A stretch of 64,000 nt of DNA from Pseudisothecium myosuroides (Eukaryota > Streptophyta > Bryopsida > Hypnales > Lembophyllaceae), in the NCBI GenBank assembly GCA_951799445.1, contig OX637297.1, forward strand, positions 3,658,001 to 3,722,000, read 5' to 3'. Positions 34,588-46,742 of this stretch are shown here, one piece after another. The notes under the pieces are model-generated. The model saw only the letters and a program-made list of their open reading frames with translations. It was not told the origin of the DNA and ran no database searches. The position numbers were made by a program, and so were the translations under genes. Numbering within the stretch: the stretch's first letter is position 1; every line of letters starts with the position of its first letter.

Positions 34588-35599
34588 GCCTTGAGAGAAC
34601 AAACTCAACAGCTACAAATACAGATAGATTTGCAACAAACTCAATTGCTAGATGCAACGTTTTTCCAAAACGAGATCAAAATGCTGTAGTCTGAGAAGAG
34701 TTCATTAGAAGAGCGCTTGAGTGTTTTGCAAATGAAACTCCATGTTGGATATGCTGAGAAGTTGGCCAGTGACTTGGAGTTCAAGGTGGCACAACAAAAA
34801 GGTGAATTACAGCGACAGAATTTGGTTACCGGTCATGGATTAGAAGTGCGGTTGATTAAGGCAGAGCTTTCAAAATCCAAGGCCAAATTGAACCGTCTTG
34901 TCATGAAATTCAATAAACTAAGGAAGACACCTTATGGCTATCGAATGTTGGTTTGGCCACATCAAGACTTGAGCAAACCATCATAGTCTGGAGGACATGC
35001 AAAGGCGCAGAAAAGATTGGGCAGGTGCTTAGTGGGGCCAGAGACTACGAAGAAAGTTCAAGAGAGGAATGCTAGTGAAGGGAAATCATCTCAATTGTAC
35101 GGTGATATAGAATCACAAGTTGCAAGTGGTCGACTATTTGGTAGTTTACTATCGAGAACAGAGATATTAGCAATGTTAGAAATCCCAAGAATGACATTTG
35201 TAGGGAAGAAGATGATCAACTATTACTTGGACAGGATAGGTGAAAATGTGGGTCCTAAAAAAATATTAGAGATATGCGACAAAAATGGAATCACATGCAA
35301 TGGATACGATGCAATATACAAAAATTTCAAGGATGCAGTGCAGGTGGCTAGAAAGGGAATTCAACTTGGTTGTCTGCCAAATCCATATCAGATTTCAAAG
35401 CTCAGAAGGGAGATGAACGGGAATCTCAAAGACATGATTGGCAAGGACTACAGCATTAATGACACTCTAATTGTTCCTAGGGTGAAATCAAAGGAGTCAA
35501 CCAAAGTTATACATTGAACAATAAGAATTCTTTCTTCATCGATGTGGAAACAATTTAGAGAACCATGGTGGCACTTTGCGGATTCACCCCAGAAGGTAA
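34588..35599 (+). pseudogene. T1 gene, coiled-coil and helical exon
   Basis: After acceptor CCTTGTAG one frame runs to about 35,596, where AGAAGGTAATT gives a donor. It has TAG at 34,687, TAG at 34,984 and TGA at 35,515, the last two resuming in the same frame. The first part is a long heptad-like coiled coil (EQTQQLQIQIDLQQTQ, then ERLSVLQMKLH). The second part is a globular segment (FGSLLSRTEILAMLEIP, MINYYLDRIGENVGP). In-frame resumption after every stop shows a former continuous exon. Confidence 0.5.
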
Positions 35600-37063
35600 T
35601 TGCTACATCTAATCTCGAAAAATTTGGCCTTCAAGGTGTTTCTTATTGGTGAAGACGATGAATTAGTTGTTCATGCCTCAGAATTCCAAATTCCACTTCT
35701 AATTTTCAATCAGTGTGAGAGAATTAGAATTATATATCCTGATAATTTGATAATATTTTTCACTTGGAATGTAAGAACTGTGAAAGGCAAGGAATGTTAG
35801 AATCCTATTAGTATAATTCTTTCTTTGCATCGTCATATCTCTTGTCTCATGATTGTATGCTAGATGTAAATGAGGTTCATACCGAGTCTCAAACCCTAAT
35901 ATGATTGTCGACCTAATCAGCATGCATAAACCACAGCGCTCATTGAGTTCATTGCATACGAAAACTCTTGATTTCATGTGAAGCTTCTTTAGGTGTAGTT
36001 GCGTTCTAGGTTTGTTAGTCTACTTTCTTGTCTACTTGTCTACGTACCTTTCTTGTTAATTACCTGACCACATTGTAATTCAAAATTAAAGTAATCTTCA
36101 TGGAATTCATCGCTAGCAACAGTCACTTATTTTGCATCGTCATATCTCATGACTTTGAGCAAGTTCAAAATTAGATTCTCTAAAACTTCCTCTGATGATG
36201 ACAAGCATATTCACATGTATGACGCAAGTAGTAGGGTGCTAGTTAGTGCATTTTCAGGGTATGTCAGCTGAGTTCTCAGTGTGGACGTGAGTCCTGATAG
36301 GGTAGCTGTGGCATTAGGCTCCAGCGATAAAATCGATCAACTAGTGTATCAAATGATAAAAGTGTTTTTCTGTATGAATATATATGGATTTATTCATGTA
36401 TCAACCCTAGGTCTTTCTTCTGGCTTCTTGTGAATTTTGATGCAATGTGAGTCGTTTTGATTGCCGGTTTTGGTCACTCTCTTTTTCGTCCTGAAATTGA
36501 TAGGTTTTGTAAGGCAAGTTGAATCAACAATTATTGGTGTTGCCAAGAATCCTTCCAAATGGATCAAGCTATAGAATGAAACCTATAACCATCAGTAGTA
36601 TGTTCTACTAGTTGTGTAATTTTGCATTCATGTAATTTACAATCTATTGGCTTTTGTAAAATCAATAGGTTGCTTGGTTTGATGTAGAGATGAAAATCTA
36701 GAAGGTGTAATTGGAAATCTTAATGATTTTTGAAGTTCTATGAGTGAACGGGAAGTGATACCTGACTCAAGTAGTTCTGAGGTGCTGGATGCTTGTAGTA
36801 ATAGGGCTCGTCATACTGGTGTAGATTCATGATGTTCCCACTATTTTGCATGCAGGATTATAAAAACTCAAATCTAAATTTCGTTGTATCAGTCTCGGGG
36901 ACATTGGAGTTTGATCGAGTAGTTCAATGTCACAATTTTGGGACCCTGCATCACATTGATATAAGCAAACTAACGTTATGGTAGTTGATTGCATGAGCAT
37001 GCAGAACTATCAGGCTGATAGCTTGACAATATTAAATTATTTATTGACTAGTATTTTTTTTAG
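35600..37063. other. T1 intronic stretch, no clear exon
   Basis: AT-rich with dense stops in all frames. Fragments of exon may hide near 35,640-35,720, but none has recognisable motifs. The acceptor TTTTTTTTAG at 37,054-37,063 starts the next exon. Confidence 0.35.
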
Positions 37064-38210
37064 AATTACAAGTGATCCCTTGATCTTTGTCCTCAAAATG
37101 GGACGAGGCAAAAATAATCCATGGACAGAAGTTAGAACGTGTGTCCATCACCATTATGAATCGTGCCCTGGACCGAGATATTGAGAAGAACAGTCCTCGC
37201 TATTTCTCGGTGCAGTCTGAACATGAGATCTGGCCAGTAGCAAGCTTCTAGGTGCCAAAAGAATCTTACGAGGTGTTGCCCTAGGTGTTCAAGAAATCAA
37301 CAATTTCCGACTTGATATCTACCCAAGAAGGTGGACAACTACTCGAAGTACCAAGCATTGGTGAATTCAAAGTGCAGTGGCACTTAACAACAGACATGAA
37401 GACCATTAAGGTAATGTATGGTCTAAAGCATGGAACAAATACATTACATACATGCATTTATTGCATGCAAGAACAAACTAAACCAATTGTAACAACTACT
37501 GCCCAAGCAACACTAACAATGAGTAAGCGTACTAACTCATGGAGTGGTGGCCTTTTCTCCAACTGCATCCATGCAAAACCCGTTCTAGGTGCACAAGGTC
37601 AGGGTAGATGGAAGCCCATTTTACAAATCCCCATGGATAGAGTTCATATATGCACGCTTCATGCCCTGAACCGTATAGTGGAGAAGATACTTCACCTCCA
37701 TTTCATTTATATTTGGATCATTCAGGATAAGATCCAACAAAAACAAGCGATAGACACTATGCAGGTAGTATTATCTTTGACAAGGGCACATGGCGGGAAC
37801 ATACAGATATTCAGAGACAATGACCTCTCTGGGAAATCGAACAATGTGTCTAACAAACCTTCGCTCAGTGGAGCAAATTGCTCAAAGATATTCAAGACAA
37901 GCCCCTTGCCTGAAGGATCCAACAAGCTATGGAGAGACATTGTGCATTCATCACACAACTTCCAAGATGGAAGAACTACTAGAAGAACACAAATGGACAT
38001 GTGGGCAGGATTGGATGACTTAAGACTGTACTTCACAAAGCTAATGCTTGATGACAATGAAGTGCACCACTTAAAGGATAAGGCTGAAACTTCGAGACGA
38101 TTATTTATACAATGCTTTGGTGAACATCATGTTATACAGTATATGGTATACTTTCTTACCAATCTCAATTCTACCATCAATTTTGTGGAGCCTAGAGTCG
38201 CGCTAATTTA
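37064..38210 (+). pseudogene. T1 transposase-like core exon
   Basis: The frame runs from acceptor TTTTTTTTAG (stops near 37,081, 37,249 and 37,282) through an open 308-codon block. Features: FKVQWHLTTDMKTIKVMYGL near residue 30, with D in a G/T-D-x-K position; CIYCMQ, a CxxC pair; HICTLHALNRIVEKILHLH; GNIQIFRDNDLSGKSNNVSN; and CSKIFK. The following exon adds SCQGMEKSH. Ordered acidic residues (D, D, E), a CxxC pair and His-rich helices suggest a large RNase H-fold (DDE-type) transposase with zinc-binding insert. The family is inferred, not proven; proteins of this type sit in mobile elements of non-seed plants and some animals. Confidence 0.45.
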
Positions 38211-38494
38211 ATGACAATATGTTTTTCTTATTGAATTCTTCATAAATTTGACCACTTGTATTTGAATTGTAACAGCATGTTATAGTTCAACATGCAAGTT
38301 GGTTTATCAAAGAATATGGATCTCTAGCCATGTGGTCATGCCAAGGAATGGAGAAATCCCACCATGCAATAAAGGCAGCCTATCACCGCCATACTCAACA
38401 TGGAGGAGGCAAATTTCAAAAGAGTCCATTACTACAGGTTTATGAACACTGGTATCGCATTATCCAGCATCGTTTCAAAAATAAAAGTTTACAT

Positions 38495-38499
38495 GACAG
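38495..38499. repeat. Left target duplication (GACAG) of LTR2
   Basis: GACAG precedes TGTGAGCTTCC and is repeated exactly at 45,778-45,782. Confidence 0.88.
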
Positions 38500-38898
38500 T
38501 GTGAGCTTCCAATTTGTCACTTGAAACTCATAGATTCTTTTTTTTTAAATTTGCAATTTACAGTTGATAAGAGTATACAAAAAGCCATATAAAGAGGAGA
38601 CCCTCAAGATTTAGGAATTTACTACGACTTGGTTTTTAAACTAAATTAGCCTACGATGGATTTTTGGTTCCAGTATGAGGGGCATTGGGGTTTAGGACTA
38701 AATACGGCGATTTGGAGCCAACGGCGCAATCTGTTCGGCGATTGGAGTTAATCTCCAAAAGTTAGAATGTTGGTCCAATATAGATGGTAGAAGTAGTTTT
38801 TTAGGGATTAGGATGAAAATCTTTGAGGATGAGGATGAAAATCCAAGTTGATAAGGTTACCTTAGAAATTTAGAGAGAGGGGTGGGCCTTTGGAAACC

Positions 38899-38906
38899 TA
38901 TATAAG
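38899..38906 (+). promoter_or_regulatory. TATA box of LTR2
   Basis: CCTATATAAGGGCCCC with a CTCTCTCC stretch after it, matching LTR1 base for base over the core. Confidence 0.75.
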
Positions 38907-39342
38907 GGCCCCATTTCTCTCTCCAAATCACCCCCAATTCTTGTTTTGGGTCCGTGAATCCAAGTTATTTTGGATATTTTGGCGTTTGAAGCCAAAAACC
39001 TCTACGGTGTTTTTGGAGCACTTTTGGCTCCAATTGTTGTTATATTTCAAGCTTTGAAGGTCCTTGGGGGTCCTTCTACCTTGCTTTGTGTATTCTTTGT
39101 GTAGTTTTTGGTACCCTTATTGTAAGTTGAGAGTCCCTCTCTCTCTTTTATACGTTCTTATGAGCTAACTTGTGAGGTTTAGGAGTCTTTTGGTGTCTTG
39201 TGCTAATCCTAAAGTCACCCCCCATCGTACCTTGGCGATGCCGCTTTAGGGGGCCTTTAGTATATAAGCTTATTGTGTTACCACGTTGTCCTAACTTGTG
39301 TGCTCTCTAAGTACGTTCTTACCTTCTTCTAACGTTCTCCTT

Positions 39343-39560
39343 GTTGAGTGGACCTCCCTCTGGGACAGCGAAGCTTTGAACCTTCTTTTCATATTTTCTT
39401 TAAATTATTCTAAGTCTTCTTCTAACATTTCTCTTGTTGAGTGGACCCCCCTTCTAGACGGCGAAGCTTTGAATCCCCGTGTGTATTTTCCCTAAGTGTT
39501 TTTGTTTTACCTTCTTCTAAAGCCTCCTTTGTTGTGTGGACCCCCCTCGGAGACGGCGAA
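39343..39560 (+). repeat. Three ~93-bp tandem repeats in LTR2
   Basis: Anchors GTTGAGTGGACC (or GTTGTGTGGACC) at 39,343, 39,436 and 39,530, each followed by GGCGAAGCTTTG or a variant. Orthologous to the trio in LTR1. Confidence 0.78.
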
Positions 39561-39883
39561 GCTTTAAACTTGTAACTAAGTCAAATCCTAAAGTGTGTTA
39601 AAACGGTTCTGACGGCGGAGCTTTGAACCCCCAGGGTCCCAAAGAGTCCTAAAGTTGGTGTTAAATCCAACTTAACGGCAAAGCTTTGAACCTCCTCCGT
39701 ATTTAGTTCCAAAGTCTAATTTCCAAGATCTTTGTAGAAACGTCCAGAGTTTAGCTTCCAAGATATGTAGAATGTTAGCAAATCTCGATCTTTTAGCACA
39801 TCTAGCCTTACCTTAGTTTTTAGCAAGTCCAGTTTTCTTTTTAGTTTAGCAAGACCAATTCCCTTAGTTTTTAGTGAGTCTAG

Positions 39884-42800
39884 TGTCGTAACACAAGAAA
39901 GCACAAATCCCCCTTTTGGTGTTGAAATCTTGTAAAACACCTTAGATGACTCGTGTATCGTTCCCACAGGATTTTAACTTGTAGTTTCCTCAAAATTATC
40001 GGAATAGGATCCGGAACACAAACCCCAGACAAAAGAATCCGGAACTGAAAACCGAAAACTGCAATTTCTTATTTGTATTCTCCAAACCTTCTTTCTTTCA
40101 ACTCTTACCAATCCCCATACTACAGTACATCCTGGAAAGAGTTTCGTTATCCTGTACCTCTTCGTAGATGTAACAATAATTTAGTATCCAATTGGGCGGA
40201 TGTGGAACTGGAAGGAATGTCGTGATCCTATGCCTCTTCCAAATCCGGATCCAGAACCCAAAGTAACCAATATAGAGGGGTCCGCTCTTGGGATTAAGGA
40301 AGGAAATGTATATCCTACCCTTCACTAGATTAAAGTGGTTGAAGTTCCACTAAAAAAAAAAAAAAAAAAGACACAAAACTCGAAGGCAAGTTTTTCCTCA
40401 CAACTGATCCGGGAAGTTACTCCGGACTAGCAGGTCACTCAGGAAACCTCTACAATCCCCACATTACTACAACGACGGATCTATCCAAGCCAAGTTCCTG
40501 AAGCAGAATTTGGTAACTAAGTAACTAGGCAACCCCAACAAATTGCCCATCACTCACTTCTGGATGTAGTGGGACCTCATCAACACTTCGATTAGCATAC
40601 GCCCGCCTCCCTGCAAAGCACACCCAATCTAGGAGCGGCTATCCCACACAAAAGTTCCACAAGTAACAACACTTAGTCAAACTTCACTCCCAGTACCTTC
40701 AGTTTTGCAAACAACTCACTTTAACTCCCGGAACCAGATCCAGACAGAATTCGGAGGAACTCTTCCTCCCTCCCAACACTAGCAAAGCAGCTACTTGCAC
40801 TAAACAATGGTTCTAGCATTGCCGGCATACCAACCCAGAGTCGAGACTTTTCAGAGCAACTTTTAGGGAGTGAAAATCTGAATAACTTTACCAAATGCTG
40901 AAATTTACAAGAAAGAAATGCTCGAGGCTTCAAACCAAAGATCAGCCTCTAAATACTAACCCCAAGGAACCCCTAAAAGGCTCCAGGGAACAAAATCAGA
41001 AGACCAGAGAATGACAGCTATCATTCTTTATCCTCCATGTTGACTTCCTACCACACCCATCCGATCCGCAAAATGTGAATCTCAGATTCTAAAAACCCAG
41101 AAAGTGCAGTCCAGGTGCATTTAACTTAAAAGTAGCTGGTTAGTAGCTTTCTACCTACCAAAAACTTGGGTTTTAGCCCTACTGGCCTAGTTCTATCCTA
41201 GGAAACTTCCTAATTACTTCTTAGGCCGCTTTAGAGAAGGTTCCTCATGCTTGGCGGCTCCTTTCCGAGGTGGTTGTTTCCTGCTGGGAGATGGCTTCGC
41301 TACTTTTGTTATCTTCTCCTTTGATGGCGTTTGAGACTTAGCCTTGAATCGCGAAGGAGAAATGGCCTCTGGTTCTGAATCTTCTTCAGATTCCGAGCCC
41401 GGATGTGACTCGGATTGGGATCCAGATCCTGACTGGCTGTCTTCCTTCGCCGAATTACTTGGCGATTTGTCCTCCTCTGAATGGTAACTCACTGGGGACT
41501 CACATGTCCCTAGCTTGTTTCGCCATAGTCTTCTTCTTTGTCGTGTTGGGCACCTTTGGAGAGGGCTTAGAGTCCTTACTCTGTGGTGTCTCGAGCTCAG
41601 ATCCGGTCTTCTGGGCCTTCTCTTTGGAACGGATCCATGTGCGAATCCTTCTCCTGCTTCTGACTTCCGCCTAAAAGAATCTTTGGCGGGTGTCTTCTCC
41701 TCCTTTGACTTGTCCTTTGGATTCACATTTGCGGGAGGCGACATAGGTATCTTCTTGGAACCCTGAAACTGTCCTAATTGCTGGAGAACATCCCGGATTT
41801 TGTACATCAGTTTCTCCATCACTTCCGAATACTCAGCCAGAACCATCATTGACTTGGCCGCTGCTTCTGACTCGGCCTTGTGGATTTCTTTGTCAAACAA
41901 CTTGGCCTTGTTAATCACATTCTTGGAATGTGCTACAAACCCCCGGATCCTAAGGAGTGTTTCCTCAGCTTTTGAGGAAAGTTTCCTTACTTCTCTCCAA
42001 ATTCTTCTCCAGCTTTCGGTTCAGTTTTTGATTCTTATCGGTCACTTCCCTGACCTGGATTTCCCACTTTCGGGACTCTTTATCCGGAAGTAAACCATCT
42101 ACTTTTACTACAAGCTCAGACACCTCGATTCCACCAAACAGCCCACACACGTTCTTGACTGCACCTCTCTCAGCATCTAGCTCCTCTCGGACCCTTCACA
42201 GATCCTCTATAATCCTCCCCAGTGAATCATCCCATGGAACTTCTGGTTCCGGGGAATCCCTTCTATCACTCTTGGGTCCTTTCTTTTTGACAGAGGCTGG
42301 GATTTTTTCAAAAGACTCTATCCCCCTCTCTGATGAGCCTCTCCCTGACTTATCCTTTCCTCTCTTCTGTTCCCTAGATGGAGAGATATTTAGTTTCAAG
42401 AGGGTGGCTGCGGCCTTATAAATCGTCTTCTCCTGACTTCTAAGCATCCCTAGATAGTCGTATAAATGAAAGAGAAAGGGACCTGTGGAGGTTGCCTTAG
42501 AATTCCCCAGCGAAGAGACCATTTTTCCTACTACATCCTTTACAATTCCTCCCCAGAACACTTTCCTCTCTCCGCTCAGTGCCCCAAAGATCGTATTTGC
42601 CCAAGTCACTGTGATCCGGTTCGGTCTCTCCGGATATAGGATCGGAACTAAGAACTCTAACATTCTCTTATCCCTCGCATTCTTGCAGTCTGCGACTGAG
42701 TAGCCATCCTTGTGGTGGGGAGGATTGGAAAACTTACCCTCCACAAACTTGTGCATTTGGGAAGCTTACCCTTCTCTTGGATGCGAAAAATCGTAAACCC

Positions 42801-43700
42801 GTTTCTAGGTTTCGATGGTCTACTCACTGGGAAGCGCCCGAGAAGTCTTAGTCCACTTGTTTGACTGATCCTTTGTCAACTCCAGAATCATCTCCTCGTC
42901 CTTCAAACTTCAAGGTCAACGCAAGAATCCAACGCACCCGATTTGGCCCAAGTCTTCCTCCAACTGCTTCCATCCTCCCTCATCTTTCGGGATAATCGGG
43001 TAGATGGTTTCGATCTTCAGTGCGGCAGCTCCACTCCCTTCCACCTTCACCATCGCTCTCAAGAGTGTTGTCACTCGCCCTAAATCAAAACCTCGCATAG
43101 TCCCTCAGAAAGCTGAAGCTACAACATCCTTCAACCTAGCACCAGTCCTTTTCGTCTCTGCCAAATCCGAAAACTGAGACCTCTCTCTCTCTTCACAACC
43201 TTACGCACTACCAAATCACTATGAGCGCTCCAGGGATTCTCCCAACTCCAGAATGAGAAATGAGAGTAGGAGCCCCGACCCCTAGGTCTTCTCCCAAAGT
43301 CCGTTCCCAGCCATTTAGGATAGCCGTTTCCGCTGGAATCCCGAATGATTTTGACCGTTAAATAGTCATCCCTAATTCCCGTAGAGCCGTTGGATCTCAA
43401 GATTGCTTTGCTGGCTTCCGATAGGTCCGCCGGTAGCCTCCGGTATGTGTCTGCACCCTGCCCCGATATTTTGAACAATTTCCGAGTGGTTTCTCGGATC
43501 CCAATCCAGTTCCGGTTTCTGGTCAGAATAGGAAATTCTAATTTCCTTTCTTAACCTATTTATCTATTTACCACTACTTCCATAATAAAGGAATCATAAT
43601 TTTGGTAAAACTTGAACTTTACTCTTTCACAAAGCTAAAATTTTTACCAATACCAACTACGTCCTCTAAATTCCTAAGTAACTAGACCTATCTTTATTTT
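39884..43700 (-). mobile_element. Element C, third TGTCG-family copy, nested in LTR2
   Basis: Left end TGTCGTAACACAAG matches the A and B ends. The AGCAGGTCACTCAGG block (40,428) and minus-strand frame match both. LTR1 lacks the whole segment, which proves insertion. The right end is unresolved: TCTAG precedes the left end, and ACTAG at about 43,681-43,685 is the nearest candidate duplication (4 of 5 bases), so the end given is approximate. Confidence 0.7.
41214..43098 (-). pseudogene. Element C-encoded protein, broken
   Basis: Read from 43,098: QIGCVGFLR, then (after stops in the same frame) GYSVADCKNARDKRMLEFLV, TIFGALSGERKVFWGG, LFHLYDYLGMLR, matching B. After a frame slip near 41,940: KAKLFDKEIHKAE, MMVLAEYSEVMEKLM (B has MDYSEKVELVMMEAREA), then a long basic Ser/Lys/Pro-rich tail with acidic islands ending SLKRPKK. 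About 620 residues if whole. Same layout as B but with a more basic tail, which hints at nucleic-acid or histone-like contacts. Function unknown. Confidence 0.55.
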
Positions 43701-44616
43701 CTTGGTTCCCACATCCAATTCCCTTAGTTTAGCAAGTTCAGTTCCTTAGTCTAGAAACCAGCCATCAAAACTAGCCATCAAAAACCGGCCATCAGTCTAG
43801 TCATCAGCTAGCCATCGGCCAACCATCAGCCAAATCAATTTAGATCAAGAAACAAAAAAATAAAAATAAAAATAAAGTTAACCCCCAGCCAACCAGCTAG
43901 CCCAGTCGACTAGCCAGACAGGTGAGCCCGGCAAGAGGTTGGGTCAAAGCCCAGGCAGCTGATTCGGAGCTCAGGCAGTTGAGGTTGGGGCCCAGGCAAT
44001 TGAGTTCACGGCCCAAGCCGCTAGGCTTAAGGGCAGGCTACCATACATTTTTTTTTGGTTTTTCTCTCCTTCCTAAAATGGGGGATTAGGATTTTATTAG
44101 GTTAGGATTTAGGATAGGAAAATAGAAATTAGGAAAAAAGAGAGAAAAAGGGAAGGGGGGGGGATAGAAGTAACACCTCCACGCGCATACCTGCAAACAA
44201 GCACTCCTCACCTTCTCGCCAACAAAACGACAAAAACAAGAATGGAAGGAGATTAGAGAGAAAGAGATGAAATAGGAACAAGAAGGTGAGAGACGATAAA
44301 TAATGACCTAGGCCTAGGATTAGGTAGGCTTAGGGAGGAAATCTCAAAAATTTGTGGTGACCGTAGAGAGAAGGATTAGTATGACAAAAAGGAAGGTTGT
44401 GTAAGAGGGTAGGAGGCACATTAAAACTTCCTTGGAGTTTGAGACGATAGTGTAAGGCTCCATAAAAGCTTAGGTGGAATAGTACTAGTGTAGAAGGAGA
44501 GAAGGAGAAAGAAAAGAAAGGAGGAAGAGAAAGAAGGAGGTTAGATCGCGAGGGTGTATCATTTTCTAAAATAAGCGGTGAGCTTTGAAAAGAAAAGAAA
44601 TAACCAAGGGAGTACC

Positions 44617-44676
44617 ATGGACGAGGAGGCGTAGAAAAATGTGGACAATGTTACTTCTAACACCAACAGCGATGAG
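44617..44676 (+). pseudogene. LTR2 mini-exon, inactivated
   Basis: Counterpart of 12,788-12,850: ACCATGG start, 20 codons, GAG then GTAAGC donor. Codon 6 is TAG, so no protein can be made from it. Confidence 0.5.
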
Positions 44677-46035
44677 GTAAGCCGTTAACCTAATCTTTGG
44701 TGTTTTTTCCTAATCGCTTCTTGATTTTATTTTATTAGACTTAGTCCGTGATTAGCAAGAATAGATTAGCGGAAGGTAGAAGTTTAGATTTAGAAATTCT
44801 TAAATTAGGAAGTAGAATTTAGGATTAGATTTAGAAGGTGGAAATTAGAGTAAAATTGAGAAGTTAAAGAGTTAGAGTTAATTTGGAAGTGTAATCTAGG
44901 CCTCTAGGGATTAAATCCCCAAGTCAAATCTCAGGGTAGTTTAGAAGTGAAATTTTAGAGTTAGTTTTTAGAAGTAGAAAATCTAGAGTTGAAAGTGAAA
45001 ACGTAGGGTCAAACCTAGAGGTTAAAAATTGGAATTAGTTTGAAAGTAAAAAGTTAGAGTTAAAAGTCAAAACATAGAGTTAAATTCCGAGGGTAAATTT
45101 TAGAGTTAGTTTAGAAGTAAAAACCTAGAGTAAAAAATCAAAATATAGAATTAAATTCCAAGGGTAAATTTTGAGTAGTTTAGAAGTAAAAAACTTGAAA
45201 GTAGAAGTGAAAACATAAAGTTGAATGCAAGGGGTAAATTCGAGAGTTAATGTAGAAGTAAAATTGTAGAGTAAAATTCAGAAATTAAACCTTAGTGGTA
45301 GAAGTTAAAAGTTCAAATTAACTTTGGGAAGTAAAAATCTAGAGTCAAAGTAGAAACTTAGAATCAACCTTAGGGGTTAAAACCTAGGATTGTACTGGAA
45401 GTTAAAAAAAATAGAAGATACTTAGGGTTTCATGGAAGGAACCTAGGGAGTTCCATTTCAGTTAGTTCGGGTTGTTAGAAATGGCGCCAGCTACCCAGTC
45501 TACACTCGACATAGGATAGATAGTTAACACGGTAGAATTTCACCGTTAGATCACTATGACCCCTGATCATTGACAGTTAGCTTGGAAGTCATCGCATGCA
45601 TCTCTAGGCATTTCTTTTGCCCATCCACGACACTTAGGAAACATTAGCAAAAGATCCATTGCTTGGAAGGCACAATAGACTACGCTTACAACACCCCTTT
45701 AAATCAAAAAGTGAATAAAAGCTAAGAACCTAGTCGTGTTTGCTTTATTACCAAAGGTGGGTAATCTAGCGCCCATAGACAGTGAGGAGTTTCCTGACTT
45801 GACCGGAGATGCTGCTATACAAGCTAGGCCTGAGCGATCAATATCCTCTAGTGCTGCCGCCCATCATGCTGTGTGGTGAGAAACTTGTACTCGTCAAGGA
45901 TCACGTTAATTTCCCAACTCTAAAGATTTGAGTGAAGATCCAACAGCGATAGATCAAGCCACAACAAATTCTGATGAACACCAAGTAGTGGCAGACTTTG
46001 AAGAATATGAAGCAACTACAAACTTTGAAAACTAG

Positions 46036-46742
46036 GTATTAGATCTATCCATGTTTCTACTATACCATCATATATGGCATTTGTTTGAGTATGCTCAAGG
46101 AATGCAAACGCTGACAAATGAGGAATTCCAATAGCCTAATAGTGTCTGTCAACTCACTTGATTTTTCTCCAAGTTGATCAGGTCATTGAGCTATAAAAAG
46201 AGAAATGTTGCCTTTTTGTTGCAGAGACTTTGCCATCATTTCAACCTCTGCTTTTCTATGAATGGAAGACTTTTGTTTTTGTTATGAAACAGACTGGAAA
46301 AGGTTATTCCCAGGCTTCACCATGGTCACATCAAATAAAGACCCTGGAAAACAGAATAAAGTTTCTAATTCCTTTTTGCGATATCTAGTGGAATAATAGT
46401 TTGAGCTTCTTCGCTATTTCGATCATTGAAGGTGTACTCATAAACTAGTTATAGATAAAGAACTGGTGTAAGACTCCTGGTGTAAGATGATATCATGTAA
46501 TGATTTTGAAGCCTTTTTGATATGCACCTAATCTCAAGCTGTTGCGTTCTGACTGAAACGCTTGAACTCAACCATCATAAATGGCGTTCGTTTGAGTATA
46601 CCCAGTTGAAACTCCAGTGATGCTAGAGATGCTCTCCATTGTCATATATCTTGCGCAAGCTTGCAGATCAAAGAAAACGCAAAGAAGGGAAACTCCTACT
46701 ATCAGTAACAGTGGGTGAATAGTATCTAGTGGTCTCTATACC
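46036..46742. other. Decayed DNA after T1, no gene seen
   Basis: No convincing frame. The phrase ATGGCNTTYGTTTGAGTATRC occurs near 46,075 and 46,582, a small duplication. Confidence 0.35.

Larger units (their letters stand above)
38500..45777 (+). mobile_element. Giant solo LTR2, same family as LTR1, carrying element C
   Basis: Begins TGTGAGCTTCC and ends GCGCCCATA (terminal CA changed to TA), flanked by GACAG. It aligns with LTR1 along its length: TATA region, three ~93-bp repeats, mini-exon with donor, purine-rich tract and the conserved TAATCTAGCGCCCA end. Differences: it lacks LTR1's 9,590-10,478 segment (one copy gained or lost ~890 bp) and carries the inserted element C at 39,884 to about 43,700. 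No internal retrotransposon domains. It was inserted into the last T1 exon. Confidence 0.87.
38276..46035 (+). pseudogene. T1 last exon, interrupted by giant LTR2
   Basis: After acceptor TTGTAACAG at 38,275: HASWFIKEYGSLAMWSCQGM, EKSHHAIKAAYHRHTQHGGG, YRIIQHRF, KSLHDS up to the GACAG target at 38,495-38,499. Skipping LTR2, the same frame continues at 45,783 as EEFPDLTGDAAIQARPE, later with TGA near 45,880 and an acidic tail to 46,035. Frame continuity across 7.3 kb shows the exon predates the LTR. The Glu of EKSH is the likely third acidic residue of the transposase-like core. Confidence 0.5.

Noticed and set aside
39884..43700. Exact TCTAG target duplication for element C
   Set aside because: TCTAG near 43,755 is not preceded by a CA or TA element end, and the nearest alternative is only 4 of 5 bases; right end left open.
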